Assembly (NCBI RefSeq): GCF_900163785.1
Contig: NZ_FUKN01000012.1
Span: forward strand, 62,001-126,000
DNA: 64,000 bases
Reading direction: 5' to 3'
Source: Psychrobacter sp. JB385
GTDB taxonomy: Bacteria > Pseudomonadota > Gammaproteobacteria > Pseudomonadales > Moraxellaceae
This document shows positions 1 to 10,341 of this stretch, in pieces. The notes under the pieces are model-generated. The model was not told the DNA's origin. It saw only the letters and a list, made by a program, of their open reading frames with translations, and made no database searches. Position 1 is the stretch's first letter, and each line of letters begins with the position of its first letter. Both the position numbers and the translations under genes were made by a program.

Positions 1-854
1 GGAACGCGATCAGCTCAGCGGATAGCCAACTGTATCCATGGGATGAAGCGTCAACGTATATCAAAAACCCTCCGTTCTTTGATGGTATGACCATGGAGCC
101 AGAAGGTATTCCTGATATCGAAGGTGCGCGTATCCTCGGATTATTCGGCGATTCAATCACGACCGATCATATCTCGCCAGCAGGTAATATCGATCCAGAT
201 TCACCAGCCGGTAAGTACTTGCAAGAGCGTGGTGTGATGCAAGCCGACTTTAATAGCTATGGCTCACGTCGTGGTAACGATGCGGTCATGACTCGTGGTA
301 CCTTTGCCAATATTCGTATCAAAAATACTATGATGGGTGGCAAAGAGGGTGGTTATACCTATTACTTCAGAGGCGACAATGCCACATTACAAGATGGTGA
401 AGAAATGGCCATCTATGATGCAGCAATGAAGTACAAGGAAGATAAGCGTCCACTCGTAGTATTGGGCGGAGCTGAGTACGGTTCTGGCTCTAGCCGTGAT
501 TGGGCGGCTAAAGGGACCATTCTACTGGGCGTAAAAGCGGTATTGACCAGCTCGTTTGAGCGTATTCACCGCTCTAACCTCGTCGGTATGGGTGTATTAC
601 CATTGACCTTTAAAGAGGGCGAAAATGCTGAGACTTACAAGCTCGATGGCTCAGAGGTGCTCAGCATCACAGGCCTCGACAATGGTGAGAGCAAGACCGC
701 AAGCGTCACTGCCACACGCGCTAATGGTTCGACTGAAACGTTTGACGTCAACGTCATGCTACAGACACCAAAAGAGCGTGAATATGTGCGTCATGGCGGC
801 GTATTGCACTATGTACTACGTCAATTGGCTGCTGAGAGCAAAGAGGCAGGCTAG
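1..854 (+). CDS. acnA: Aconitate hydratase, C-terminal part (partial)
   Basis: The reading frame is open from base 3 with no start in the window, so this is the 3' end of a gene beginning upstream. The product would isomerise citrate to isocitrate in the TCA cycle (cytoplasmic 4Fe-4S enzyme). Visible are the start of the swivel domain (GDSITTDHISPAGNI) and the conserved EYGSGSSRDWAAKG substrate-binding segment near the end, both typical of AcnA/IRP1-type aconitases. The iron-sulfur cysteines lie in the missing part. An ATG at 87 is internal and not the real start. A hairpin terminator follows closely. Confidence 0.93.
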   Translation, partial: NAISSADSQLYPWDEASTYIKNPPFFDGMTMEPEGIPDIEGARILGLFGDSITTDHISPAGNIDPDSPAGKYLQERGVMQADFNSYGSRRGNDAVMTRGTFANIRIKNTMMGGKEGGYTYYFRGDNATLQDGEEMAIYDAAMKYKEDKRPLVVLGGAEYGSGSSRDWAAKGTILLGVKAVLTSSFERIHRSNLVGMGVLPLTFKEGENAETYKLDGSEVLSITGLDNGESKTASVTATRANGSTETFDVNVMLQTPKEREYVRHGGVLHYVLRQLAAESKEAG

Positions 855-878
855 TAATTAGTTAAGCTTTATATGACA

Positions 879-917
879 AAAAGCCCAATCCCCGTCAAAG
901 TAAGGGATTGGGCTTTT
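879..917 (+). terminator. Rho-independent terminator after aconitase gene
   Basis: An inverted repeat (AAAGCCCAATCCC / GGGATTGGGCTTT) is followed by a T run, 25 bases after the stop codon. The A run on the other side means it could also stop transcription coming from the right. Confidence 0.88.
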
Positions 918-1098
918 TTATGGGTTTATATAAACACTTCACCTTCGACAAAAGATGTTTAAGAGCAACGAGCTTGAATAGGTGTTGCTAAGATAAAGAA
1001 AATAAAAATATTTCCACTAAAGAGTCTGTGACATGGCAAACTATTTTCTGATTATATCAAGTTATTATACAACTCGCTGGGAAGATATTTTGAAATTA

Positions 1099-4000
1099 TC
1101 AGTAAAGCCCAAAGCCATGCTCTTCATCTCGTCTTGACTCTTCATCTATTTGGCGATTGATATAAGAAATATGGTCTTTAACCCAACTTCTCACATTTAA
1201 ATTTTCATGATTTAACAAAGGGGTAAAAGCAGCTTTATCAGATTTTAAATAAGGAACTAGAGAGCCTGACCAACCACGGGAACTCATATTGGCTCTAAGC
1301 GAACTAGCAACACTTTGATTAGTGCCAAAATTCTCAAGCAATTTTAGAAACAATTGCGTTGGCTGTACTTCATTATCAATTGTTTCTAAAATATTCAAAG
1401 ATTGAGCTATAAAAACTGGCGCAATCTCTGGGTGTGTTTTGCACCAATGTATGATATCGCTTACAGGGATTACAGATAGTACACTAGGTAAGTTACGTAC
1501 CAATCCATTTGTTCGACCTAGTAGTTGTTTTAACCAATAACGCTTTCTTACATCTGCCTCAATTATAGCATTGCTGAATATTGGCCAGAGAATATCGCTG
1601 TAATTACGCATTAGATTTAATAATAGAGGTTTGATATATGACCAGATATCACCATGATCCAAACCATCCTCAGAATCAGCTATAATCTTTTTAGAAAGTG
1701 CAACGGCAAATACAGGATCGTTTACTTTCATCAGCTTTTCTGCTAAATCATTCCAGTGATGAATATCTATACGTGTATCGTTAAGTTTACTATGTAGAGG
1801 TACAGTAATAATTAAGTGCTTAAGGGAGCAACGTAACTCTTTCATACTATCTGCATTACTAAAGCAGTACATATAAATTATATTAAGTGCTGTCCAACTT
1901 GCTTGTTCCCCTAATTCGGAAAGTTGCAAACAAAAATTAGCTATCACAAGAGGTTCAACACTATTAGTTACACTACCATAACTAAGAACATTCGCACTAT
2001 TTGGTGATAGTATTTCGCCCTGAATGAGCTGTAATAGTGTGTCTAAGTGTGCTTTTTGGATATTACCAGTTCTAATAAAATCAGGATAAAAATGTACTAA
2101 ATAGCTATCTAAAACTAGTCGATCAATATTTTTTTGCCATAGTTTTGGTGATTGCTCGAATAAGCCTTTATAGAAACCTAAAATTAACCTCGTATCAGGC
2201 TGTTCGATACTAACTAAGCACTCAAATGCCAAATCAATCAATGGTGTAATGTCAGTTAACTCGTATGCCAATTGGTAACCGAAGGAATAGGATTGCTTTT
2301 GATCACCTTGCAACAATATACTAATATGAGGTAGAAATTCTTCAATATTATTGGAGAGCTCTTTCGCAAGGGCTTTTGCATTTTCTGCAGCCACATCAAT
2401 GTATTTGTTGTTTTCATCTTGATGATGTTCCCAAGGAGGGTCAGTCACAATGATTTTTAGTTTCTCTGGTAGTTCAGAATCCTGTGGGCTTAACAAAGCT
2501 AACCAACTGTTAAGCATCTCTGTTGTTTCTTGATTCATACCTTCCGAGTCATACTTTAAGGTATTTTTAATACTGGTTAGAGCTGCTGGCCAATAACGAC
2601 CATTGATATCTACTATTTTTTTTATGGCAGTGTCCAACATTGCTATACGACCTTGACTAACAAACCCTCTAATTGAATTACCTATATTAAAAAGGACTTT
2701 AGCTTTTTGAGTATCACCCCGTTCAAGTAGAACTATCATTAAATCAAAAGCTATATTCCAGAAATCAAAAACTTGCTGCCATAGCTCCGGCCGCCACTCT
2801 TCAAGTCCAGCTTTGGTCCCCTGATATTCAGCACCAACTGTTCGTCTGTCCCCGTAAGTATCAATGGCCTGCCTCAAAGCTTCTAGGACTACGATGTCAA
2901 TATTAGAGTCTTCAGTATTAATAGCCCGTTTTAGTACATCGAAGCGAACTTTAGGATTTGCCTGTGTTCCAGATAGATTTACTTGAAATAACTGAGCGAA
3001 CATACCAGTTGCATTGTTACTCCAACTTTCATTTTCAGCTGATGCAAGCAGTAACATACACCATGCTGACTTTTCAAATACATCAGAATGAAAACATAGT
3101 TTCTCTAGTCCCCAAACCAAGTTTCTTCGAGTGTTTCCATCTATAGCTTCAAGATCTTTGTGACTGAATGTAGACAAAATATTGTACAGGGCATTGCTAG
3201 TTGATTCACGATTTACTTCTACAAATGCGCGGAAGAGTTTCGAACCCTTTTCTGTAAGTAACGCTTCCGCTTGAACAAAAGGGCTAATCCCTCCAAACAA
3301 TTGATCTGAAAATCGTTGAACGCTTGGCTGGCTATCAAGATATGCTACTTGCGTACAAAAACTTTGCATGAGAGATTCAGGCATAGTATCAATTAGTTGT
3401 TGTTTACGTTCATAAGATGCCTCTTCCCACCATTCAGAGGCTAATGTCACAGCAAGTGGCTTAGGAACTAGCCTAGCGTACCTTCCTGCACGATTTATGA
3501 TCTGCCGACGAGTGAATTCTCTTAGTACCTTATCAAATATCCTTAGGCTTGATTCAGCGACAACTTCTGCAATGTACTTAGCTTCTTCACCAGCTGTACC
3601 TTCTTCTGTACCAAAAACATCGAATAGTGAACAAGCAGACAATATTTCTTTTTCTGCATCCGTTATACCCCCGTCACCATCAATCAGCTTTCTTATTACA
3701 GAACTACTCTCAATAGAGCCTAGTAGCTGGCCTTCTTTTTGATATTGTTCAGCTATGAGTGTCGCCATCAAGGGATAGCCTTGAGCAAATTGAGCTACTC
3801 GATCAACCTCACCTGAATCCATTTCAACCAGTATTGGCAATAGAATTTGTTTTATAGAGTCGTTCTTCAAAGGAGAAAGTTTAATGTGAATAGAGTCGTC
3901 CACTTGTTCATCAGAGTAACCAATGGTAACAACTTTTAGCAAGCACTCTGTTTTATTGACCTCTTTCACCAGTTTTTCGTGCAAATCAACACTGCAGTTT

Positions 4001-4998
4001 TCAATAACAACTAGGCCATGAACGCGATCTTCAACCATTCTTTTGATACTTTCTTTAATTATTGTATCGTGTCCAGACGAATCAAAAATAAGCACACAGG
4101 AATCATCAATAGAGGTAGAGGTTTCAATAGCTTCTAACAGTAAGCGTGTTTTACCTAGCCCAGATGCACCCGTTAATCTTATAACTATAGCTTTTTTTAA
4201 TTCTAGTGCATCAGTAAGGGCTTCAAAGTTATTTTTTCGCGCGTCATCACTTACGTAAGGATAACTATGTTTTCTTTCGACACTTTTCCAATCTTCAAGG
4301 TTGCGGGAAGCCGAGTTCCTATATCTGGATACTGTGTTTTTTTTTAAAACAAAACCCTTAAAAACAATATAAGCTGACGAAAAGGTATCTTTTGGCTTAA
4401 CAATTGAACGGTGGTTGACGTTGTTGATTGTTTCAACTGCATGTCCTCTAAAAATACTTTTCGAGCTAGAAGAAGAGACGATATCATCATTAGCTGAAAT
4501 AATACTTAAAATATCTAGAACACCATTAAGATTAGTATTGCTCCACTGATCATTTAGGTCATCCAGTTCACTAGAATCACGACGTAAACCCTTTAAGTGA
4601 TAATTCCTCCATGAAATAAAAGCTAAAGCATTTGCGAAACTTGAACCATCATGTGGAACATCGAAAAAGCAAACTTTTACTATTTTATGGGAGATATGCT
4701 TATTTGCTAAAAGTAAAAGCACTTTCTTTACTATGACTCCACCTAGGCTATGACCTACCAAAATAATTTCATCATTCTCTATGTCACAATGAGCTTTGAT
4801 GTCAGTTAATAAACCAGCAGCAATATTGACAATGCTTGGAGTTCGCTTCCATACTTGCCATAGACTTGGAGACTCATAACCAAGAAGGAGAATATCAAAA
4901 TCTATATCGCTGTCTCCTTCTAGAAGATTCGGGAATTGCCCCCAAGTACCATCTTTAGTACCACCTAACCCATGGACCAGTATTATTTTTTTTGCCAT
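1099..4998 (-). CDS. Alpha/beta-hydrolase fused to STAND-type P-loop NTPase (candidate anti-phage NLR-like protein)
   Basis: A protein of 1299 residues. Residues 1-200 look like a serine esterase/lipase: an early HGLGG turn, the nucleophile elbow GHSLGG with Ser84, a possible acid at Asp171/172 and a possible catalytic His196. After a linker comes a P-loop ATPase with GASGLGKT at 277-284 and a Walker B-like strand GLVVIENC at 328-335. The remaining 800 or so residues look alpha-helical, as in STAND sensor arms, but no repeat family is recognised. STAND ATPases with an N-terminal effector enzyme and a C-terminal sensor include bacterial anti-phage Avs proteins; a hydrolase effector would damage lipids or another ester once activated. 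That role is inferred from architecture. The gene stands alone between housekeeping genes, is more AT-rich than they are, and has GGA seven bases before its ATG. Confidence 0.75.
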   Translation of the reverse strand: MAKKIILVHGLGGTKDGTWGQFPNLLEGDSDIDFDILLLGYESPSLWQVWKRTPSIVNIAAGLLTDIKAHCDIENDEIILVGHSLGGVIVKKVLLLLANKHISHKIVKVCFFDVPHDGSSFANALAFISWRNYHLKGLRRDSSELDDLNDQWSNTNLNGVLDILSIISANDDIVSSSSSKSIFRGHAVETINNVNHRSIVKPKDTFSSAYIVFKGFVLKKNTVSRYRNSASRNLEDWKSVERKHSYPYVSDDARKNNFEALTDALELKKAIVIRLTGASGLGKTRLLLEAIETSTSIDDSCVLIFDSSGHDTIIKESIKRMVEDRVHGLVVIENCSVDLHEKLVKEVNKTECLLKVVTIGYSDEQVDDSIHIKLSPLKNDSIKQILLPILVEMDSGEVDRVAQFAQGYPLMATLIAEQYQKEGQLLGSIESSSVIRKLIDGDGGITDAEKEILSACSLFDVFGTEEGTAGEEAKYIAEVVAESSLRIFDKVLREFTRRQIINRAGRYARLVPKPLAVTLASEWWEEASYERKQQLIDTMPESLMQSFCTQVAYLDSQPSVQRFSDQLFGGISPFVQAEALLTEKGSKLFRAFVEVNRESTSNALYNILSTFSHKDLEAIDGNTRRNLVWGLEKLCFHSDVFEKSAWCMLLLASAENESWSNNATGMFAQLFQVNLSGTQANPKVRFDVLKRAINTEDSNIDIVVLEALRQAIDTYGDRRTVGAEYQGTKAGLEEWRPELWQQVFDFWNIAFDLMIVLLERGDTQKAKVLFNIGNSIRGFVSQGRIAMLDTAIKKIVDINGRYWPAALTSIKNTLKYDSEGMNQETTEMLNSWLALLSPQDSELPEKLKIIVTDPPWEHHQDENNKYIDVAAENAKALAKELSNNIEEFLPHISILLQGDQKQSYSFGYQLAYELTDITPLIDLAFECLVSIEQPDTRLILGFYKGLFEQSPKLWQKNIDRLVLDSYLVHFYPDFIRTGNIQKAHLDTLLQLIQGEILSPNSANVLSYGSVTNSVEPLVIANFCLQLSELGEQASWTALNIIYMYCFSNADSMKELRCSLKHLIITVPLHSKLNDTRIDIHHWNDLAEKLMKVNDPVFAVALSKKIIADSEDGLDHGDIWSYIKPLLLNLMRNYSDILWPIFSNAIIEADVRKRYWLKQLLGRTNGLVRNLPSVLSVIPVSDIIHWCKTHPEIAPVFIAQSLNILETIDNEVQPTQLFLKLLENFGTNQSVASSLRANMSSRGWSGSLVPYLKSDKAAFTPLLNHENLNVRSWVKDHISYINRQIDEESRRDEEHGFGLY

Positions 4999-5194
4999 TT
5001 AAAAATCCATATATGAATAATCTGACTATTTAATAATTGTGAAGTTTATTATAAGCATATTAATTAAATTGATATCAGGTCGATTAGACTACGTATGTCT
5101 AGTAATTACAAGGTTGTATTTTCATATTTTGAAAATTACTTGGCATAGTGCTTATCTGCCACAGAGCCTAAATGAATAACTTAGGCACTTCTAC

Positions 5195-5848
5195 CTAACC
5201 CTTCTCAGTCAATAATTTAATCCCTAAACCAATAAAGACAAGACCGCTGATCTTGTTTAATATGACTTCAATAGAAGGTTTTTCTCGCAGTTTTTTGCTG
5301 AACCGAGCCGCTAATAATGCCAAACACGAACACCATACAAAACCCGTGGTCGCAAAGGTCAGTCCCAATATTAAAAATGACAGCATGCCATAAGCGTAAC
5401 TGGGATTGATAAACTGCGGAAAAAAGGCGATAAAAAATAAGGCAACCTTTGGATTAAACACATTGGTCAAGACGCCTTGTTTATAAATTTGCCAACCCTC
5501 TATCTTGCGCTGTCTGATAACGCATGTGTTTTGAGGCAGACTGCTTACTATCGATGAGGATTGTTTGCTCGTGAGCATTTTGAATCCTAAATAACACAAG
5601 TAACCTGCACCAACATATTTGACAAGCATAAAGACAGTGGGGGAGCTAGCCAATAAAACCGACAAGCCTAACGAGGCTAACAAAGTATGAATTAAACTGC
5701 CCGTGGTGATACCCAAAACAGAATACAGTCCTGCGCTCTGCCCTTGAGAGACACTACGAGTAATGATATACATACTGTCTGTACCAGGAGTAAGATTGAG
5801 TAAAATAGCCGCGAGGATAAACCCTAGGTAGTTTTCAATACCGAACAT
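5195..5848 (-). CDS. LysE/RhtB family amino-acid exporter
   Basis: A membrane protein of 217 residues with about six hydrophobic segments, matching the usual 205-215 residues of the family. The N-terminus has the signature LNLTPGTDSMYIITRS, close to the LysE/RhtB motif with its conserved Pro-Gly. It would export an amino acid or derivative across the inner membrane; the substrate cannot be read. The frame runs on upstream to 5974, but the start at 5848 is chosen because GAAAGGA lies about 11 bases before it, the family begins there, and the extension is hydrophilic without a ribosome site. It is monocistronic. Confidence 0.85.
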   Translation of the reverse strand: MFGIENYLGFILAAILLNLTPGTDSMYIITRSVSQGQSAGLYSVLGITTGSLIHTLLASLGLSVLLASSPTVFMLVKYVGAGYLCYLGFKMLTSKQSSSIVSSLPQNTCVIRQRKIEGWQIYKQGVLTNVFNPKVALFFIAFFPQFINPSYAYGMLSFLILGLTFATTGFVWCSCLALLAARFSKKLREKPSIEVILNKISGLVFIGLGIKLLTEKG

Positions 5849-6021
5849 AGCCAACCACGTCCTTTCATAGCGCCAATCATTATTGTTTAAAACCTGCGAA
5901 TACAGGTCATAAAAGCTCCCATCGTAGCGATAGTAACGAGTATTAAATGAGTTGGCAATAAGGTTTATAACCATGAATGACTAAAAGTAGAAATAAAGGA
6001 TAGGCTAAAAATAATAACCAT

Positions 6022-6059
6022 AAAAAAGCCCAATCACCAATGATGATCGGGCTTTTTTT
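6022..6059 (-). terminator. Terminator after the 6110-7150 gene
   Basis: A GC-containing hairpin (AAAAAAGCCCGATCATCA paired with TGGTGATTGGGCTTTTTT on the minus strand) ends in a T run just past the stop of the minus-strand gene. It also insulates the LysE gene. Confidence 0.85.
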
Positions 6060-6109
6060 ATGTCATACGAATAGGATATTAGTGTCGCTTTGATTTTTTA
6101 GCCAGTATC

Positions 6110-7150
6110 TTAGCGAACGTTGTCATTTAGCGTAACCATAGGCTTGGCTAAACGATATTTTGAAGCGGCGCTTCTTGCACCCATAGTGGCAGCAATGAAA
6201 GTCAACAATGTGCTGATTAACCAAAATAGACCACTATATAATGCTGCTTTACGGGCAACATCTTCAGCTTGCTGTAGTCTTTGCTCAGCTGCTTGTCTGG
6301 CTTCTGCAATTGTCTGCTCAGTTTTCATTTTGTATTCGTTAAATGACTGCTGAACTTCCGTACGAACCTGAATTGCTTCTGCTTCGCTCAAACCTTCTTG
6401 TTGCAAGCGAGCGATAAATTCAGGGCCTTCTAAAGTTTGCTCGATAGATGCCATACGTTGTTTTGCATAATCATCAATGTTGCGCCATGTATCTAAATCG
6501 GTGAAGTCCATTTCAGCAACTTCATTTTTAGTACCGTTGACAAGGTCTTCCACCACACGGCTGGTCGCTGCAACTTGCTGTTGATCTAAATTCTGCGTAT
6601 TTTTTGCAACCATGGCTTGGATATCTTGTTCGCTGATATCACCCGATACACGCTGGTAAATCTCTTGCGCTTTTTGTTGTACGCCTTCGCTTTGAGAGGC
6701 TTTACCAGCAGCAGCTGTGCCAGCGGCAGCAGCGCCACCCGCTGTTTTAGCGACTGTACTTACGGTTCCGCCAACCACATTACCTGCTGATGCCAAAATA
6801 CCAGTGGCACTACTGAGTGTGAAAAAAGTAGTCAATAAAACGATCAAAGCCGCCGTCAACATACCCGTAAGCGTAGCATCTTTTGGATCAATGTCTGTAC
6901 CATCACCAAACAAAGCTTCTGGCGCTGAAAACTTGATCGCAAAATAACCTGCCACGAACGCACTAACCAAGGCGGTAACAGCTGCATAAATACCACCAGC
7001 AATACTAGTACCTTTTAAATCAAACGGTAAGAATGAGCTGAGTACCAAAGCGAGAGCAATCATCGCCATGACCACAATCATTCCCATGACAAGACCGGCA
7101 ATGACACCGCGCCACGATGGACGACGCTGAGGGGTATAAGTAGATAACAT
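6110..7150 (-). CDS. Membrane protein with central coiled coil, unknown function
   Basis: A protein of 346 residues that I do not recognise as a named family. It has hydrophobic segments near residues 17-40, 52-72 and 95-117, an Ala/Gly-rich stretch around 120-150 (a glycine-zipper-like region), a charged Gln/Glu-rich helical section from about 155 to 300, likely coiled coil, and one last membrane segment near 305-328. Both ends would be in the membrane with the helical section on one side of it. The ATG at 7150 is preferred over 7156 because AAGGA sits six bases ahead. It is alone, with its own terminator. A stress or envelope role is possible but only a guess. Confidence 0.7.
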   Translation of the reverse strand: MLSTYTPQRRPSWRGVIAGLVMGMIVVMAMIALALVLSSFLPFDLKGTSIAGGIYAAVTALVSAFVAGYFAIKFSAPEALFGDGTDIDPKDATLTGMLTAALIVLLTTFFTLSSATGILASAGNVVGGTVSTVAKTAGGAAAAGTAAAGKASQSEGVQQKAQEIYQRVSGDISEQDIQAMVAKNTQNLDQQQVAATSRVVEDLVNGTKNEVAEMDFTDLDTWRNIDDYAKQRMASIEQTLEGPEFIARLQQEGLSEAEAIQVRTEVQQSFNEYKMKTEQTIAEARQAAEQRLQQAEDVARKAALYSGLFWLISTLLTFIAATMGARSAASKYRLAKPMVTLNDNVR

Positions 7151-7480
7151 AACCATTCCTTTTAAAAATCACTAATTATTCGTTATTTGTTTAAATTTTT
7201 TACTATGTAGACAACAAAGTTTTCTATAATTTCGTTTTTGCCAAATATTATCCATAGTGAATATACGGCAATCATAAGGAAAAAATAATGAGATTAATAA
7301 TGTGATTGAGTAGGAAAATACAAGCGTTTTGTAGAGGATTGTTAAACTAGGTGAAAAAATCGAGGCTATGTAAGAATGTGTAAAACACCTAAATTGAAGG
7401 TTTAAGTGATGGTTGATGAATATAGACAGTCGTTTAGTAAATTAAAGAAAAGTGCAGTGGTGATTCATAAATTTAAGCCA
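7151..7480. other. Intergenic region without a gene
   Basis: AT-rich sequence upstream of the minus-strand membrane-protein gene. It must hold that gene's promoter, but no confident -35/-10 pair or coding frame was found. Confidence 0.4.
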
Positions 7481-7483
7481 TAA

Positions 7484-7519
7484 AAAAAACCCAGTCATCA
7501 TATGATGACTGGGTTTTTT
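7484..7519 (-). terminator. Terminator downstream of tRNA-Glu
   Basis: A near-perfect hairpin, AAAAAACCCAGTCATCA against TGATGACTGGGTTTTTT, lies about 60 bases past the 3' end of the minus-strand tRNA genes. It probably ends the tRNA-Ala/tRNA-Glu transcript. Confidence 0.85.
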
Positions 7520-7581
7520 AGTGTTCGCTTATTAGTCTTATCTGATGCTAAGCAAAAGTGCTAATAAGTGACGCCGAATAG

Positions 7582-7657
7582 TGGCGTCCCCAGGGGGATT
7601 CGAACCCCCGTTACCGCCGTGAAAGGGCGGTGTCCTAGGCCTCTAGACGATGGGGAC
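7582..7657 (-). tRNA. tRNA-Glu (anticodon TTC)
   Basis: A 76-base cloverleaf on the minus strand beginning GTCCCCA and ending TGGGGACGCCA, with CCA encoded. The anticodon arm is CCGCC-CTTTCAC-GGCGG, giving TTC, and the T arm is CGGGGGTTCGAATCCCCC. It lies downstream of tRNA-Ala in the same direction. Confidence 0.97.
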
Positions 7658-7812
7658 GCATAGAGTGTCATAACCAAGGTTACAACGGTACTTCACAATA
7701 TCAGAGTGCTTATCTATGAATAGAGCAAGCCTTGCCTAGGTGCTGATACTGTTCTACTAGCGAGTATTTATGATGACGTTTCAGTAATACTGAGCGTTGC
7801 TATAAATAAGTA

Positions 7813-7888
7813 TGGTGGAGCTAAACGGAGTCGAACCGTTGACCCCTTGCATGCCATGCAAGTGCTCTACCAACTGAGCTATAGCCCC
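7813..7888 (-). tRNA. tRNA-Ala (anticodon GGC)
   Basis: A 76-base cloverleaf on the minus strand from GGGGCTA to TAGCTCCACCA, with CCA encoded. The anticodon stem-loop CTTGC-ATGGCAT-GCAAG gives GGC. The acceptor stem has the G3:U70 wobble pair that identifies alanine tRNAs. Confidence 0.97.
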
Positions 7889-8010
7889 TCGCTAAGAGTG
7901 AGCACATTTTAGGGAAGTAACGGGTATGTGTCAACACCTATTTTTAAAAAAAGTCATAAATATGCAAAAAAAATCGTTTTAGTCTATTTTAAAGGCTTAA
8001 TAAACCTAAA

Positions 8011-8376
8011 TTAGCGTGGATTTTGCTTAAGCGCGATCTCTTTAATGGCTTTATCGGTATAAAACGCTGCTTCGCTACCATCAGAAAAAATAATCGCACC
8101 GCATTCCGTTGGTACATACTGACCGCCTTTCTCTCGGATCGTTCTTATACCTTTGACGCCAATGATGTCATATTCGCCCAATTTATCTAGGTTGTGCTTG
8201 GTATAGCTACAATAAGTGGTATATATCCATTTTAAATCTTCAAAATCCTGACCTGTGGTTAGGGTAAGGTTTGCCTCAAAAAGCTCTTTTACAATGGCAT
8301 CATAATATTTCTGTGCTTCTTTTAATGTGTTAAAGACATAATCTTTGCTTTCTATTGTGACGGTTTTAGCGGCCAT
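8011..8376 (-). CDS. Conserved hypothetical protein, DUF3223-like
   Basis: A small soluble protein of 121 residues. An N-terminal part (VTIESKDYVFNTLKEAQKYY) is followed by a helix and a C-terminal beta region (GAIIFSDGSEAAFYTDKAIKEI). The pattern resembles DUF3223 proteins from memory; no function is established. The ATG at 8376 is used because GGAA lies seven bases upstream; the frame extends four codons further only through a TTG. It is a single gene between tRNA-Ala and gltX with no clear partner. Confidence 0.65.
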   Translation of the reverse strand: MAAKTVTIESKDYVFNTLKEAQKYYDAIVKELFEANLTLTTGQDFEDLKWIYTTYCSYTKHNLDKLGEYDIIGVKGIRTIREKGGQYVPTECGAIIFSDGSEAAFYTDKAIKEIALKQNPR

Positions 8377-8431
8377 GTTTATTTCCAATTAAAATTTTGA
8401 TGATATCGGAGTAGTTGTCTTGACTAACAAC

Positions 8432-8463
8432 AAAAAAAGGGTCAGAGATGGTCTGACCCTTTT
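8432..8463 (-). terminator. Terminator downstream of gltX
   Basis: Hairpin AAAAGGGTCAGA / TCTGACCCTTTT with a T run on the minus strand, about 60 bases past the gltX stop. Confidence 0.85.
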
Positions 8464-8520
8464 AAATTCGACAAGTTTCGCTAATTAACTATTTAGCAGA
8501 GAAGTTATTCAGCTTCTAAA

Positions 8521-10056
8521 CTACTCAGCAGCCAAAAAATCTGGCAATTCAGCCGCTTGCTTCTCTAATTTTTTCAGTTTCTTTTTGCCAAGACCGCCAA
8601 GGACATCAACGGCATGACGCAAGCGAGTCAGCGTCATATCCGCACCGATAATCGCCATAGAGTTCATGACGGGCGTCGATGAGGTACTACCCGCAATCGC
8701 GATAAAGAACGGTGCCATAAAGTCACGCATTTTAATATCAAGATGAGCGGCTAGACCTTTTAGCGTGGCGTAGATATTTTCTTCCGACCACGTTGGTAAG
8801 GTCTCAAGCTGCCAAAGCGCCAATTGTAGCGTCTCGATGATTTGCTCAGGCGTCAGCGTTTTATGCGCAAAGCTCTCCGCGGTAATATTAGGTAGGTTTT
8901 GGAAATAAAAACCACCCCAGTTCACCGCATCAGACAATAGCTCAATACGTGGCTGAATCGCGGCGGCAATGGCGGTAAGCTTGTCGCTGTTGCTCGCCCA
9001 CTCAAGAATTTTGTTTTTTAGCTCTTCAGGCGTGAGGGCGCGTAGCCACTCGCTGTTTACCCAGTTGAGTTTTTCGATATCGAAGATCGGCCCACCAAGT
9101 GACACGCGCTGAATATCGAAGCTTGCAATCATCTCATCTAAGGTGAATTTTTCAGCGTCATCAGGCATTGAGTAGCCCATGCGACCAAGATAGTTTAGCA
9201 ACGCCTCTGGCAATACGCCTGCATCACGATAATAAGTGATGGAGGTTGGGTTTTTACGCTTAGACAGTTTTGATTTGTCAGGGTTACGCAGGAGTGGCAT
9301 GTGGCAAAGCGTTGGCATCTCCCAGCCAAAATACTCATAAAGCAGCTGATGCTTGGGCGCAGAGTTGAGCCACTCTTCACCGCGCATCACATGAGTGATT
9401 TCCATCAAGTGATCATCGACGACGTTGGCCAAATGATACGTTGGCATACCGTCTGTTTTTAGCAGCACTTGCATATCCACTTGTGTCCAAGGAATCTCAA
9501 CCGTACCGCGTAACATATCCTGAACCTGACAAGTGCCTTCGGTTGGCACGCGCATACGAATTACGTGCGGTTTGCCCTCATTGACCAACTGTGCGGTTTT
9601 TTCTGGGGCGAGGTGGGCACAGCGACCATCATAACGCGGCGTCTCGCCATTGGCCATTTGCTCAGCGCGCATAGCATCTAGCTCTTCGCTGGTACAAAAA
9701 CAGCGGAATGCATGATCTTTTTCTATGAGTATCTCTGCATGCTGTTTATAAATATCACTGCGCTCGCTTTGGCGATAAGGGGCGTGCGGGCCACCGATAT
9801 CTGGGCCTTCGCTCCAATCGAGACCGACCCAATGTAGGGCATCTAAAATCATCTGCTCAGACTGTTCAGTCGAGCGGGTTTGGTCAGTATCTTCGATACG
9901 CAAAATAAACTCACCGCCATGGGCTTTGGCAAAGGCTAAGTTAAAAAGAGCGATATAAGCTGTCCCTACATGCGGAAAACCAGTTGGCGATGGCGCAATA
10001 CGCGTGCGGACAGGACGATTGCTGTCAGTGGTAGAGGGTGTCGAGGTTTGCATCAT
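8521..10056 (-). CDS. gltX: Glutamyl-tRNA synthetase
   Basis: A 511-residue class I aminoacyl-tRNA synthetase that charges tRNA-Glu. The ATP-binding HIGH box reads HVGT at residues 29-32 inside [16 protein letters not shown], and the KMSKS loop reads KLSKRK near residue 260. FCTSEEL and CRCAHL-like segments in the N-terminal half match the zinc-binding part of bacterial enzymes. The length is close to the usual 470-510. The start is a double ATG (10056 or 10053) without a strong ribosome site, so it may be off by one codon. A tRNA-Glu gene lies less than 1 kb downstream, and rsmH diverges upstream. Confidence 0.96.
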   Translation of the reverse strand: MMQTSTPSTTDSNRPVRTRIAPSPTGFPHVGTAYIALFNLAFAKAHGGEFILRIEDTDQTRSTEQSEQMILDALHWVGLDWSEGPDIGGPHAPYRQSERSDIYKQHAEILIEKDHAFRCFCTSEELDAMRAEQMANGETPRYDGRCAHLAPEKTAQLVNEGKPHVIRMRVPTEGTCQVQDMLRGTVEIPWTQVDMQVLLKTDGMPTYHLANVVDDHLMEITHVMRGEEWLNSAPKHQLLYEYFGWEMPTLCHMPLLRNPDKSKLSKRKNPTSITYYRDAGVLPEALLNYLGRMGYSMPDDAEKFTLDEMIASFDIQRVSLGGPIFDIEKLNWVNSEWLRALTPEELKNKILEWASNSDKLTAIAAAIQPRIELLSDAVNWGGFYFQNLPNITAESFAHKTLTPEQIIETLQLALWQLETLPTWSEENIYATLKGLAAHLDIKMRDFMAPFFIAIAGSTSSTPVMNSMAIIGADMTLTRLRHAVDVLGGLGKKKLKKLEKQAAELPDFLAAE

Positions 10057-10341
10057 AAAAATCTCAAAATGTGGTGATGAAAGAAAAGTGACAAATAAAA
10101 CGATGAATAAAGAAGATGACTAAAAAATACAGGCGAAAGAATAGAAGTCAACGTGAAAAAATAGCGTAAAATATGCCGTTAGTATAACAGACGGACGGGA
10201 TATTTTTAATGAAAAGCCCGTCTAGCGCTTGACTACCTGCGTATCCTTGCGATAATAATGCTCAGTAAGTCATAACTTGTTTATTTTCATCCGATTTTTT
10301 ACTATTACTGGCCAACATGGTCATCATCTACTGAGTTGTTT

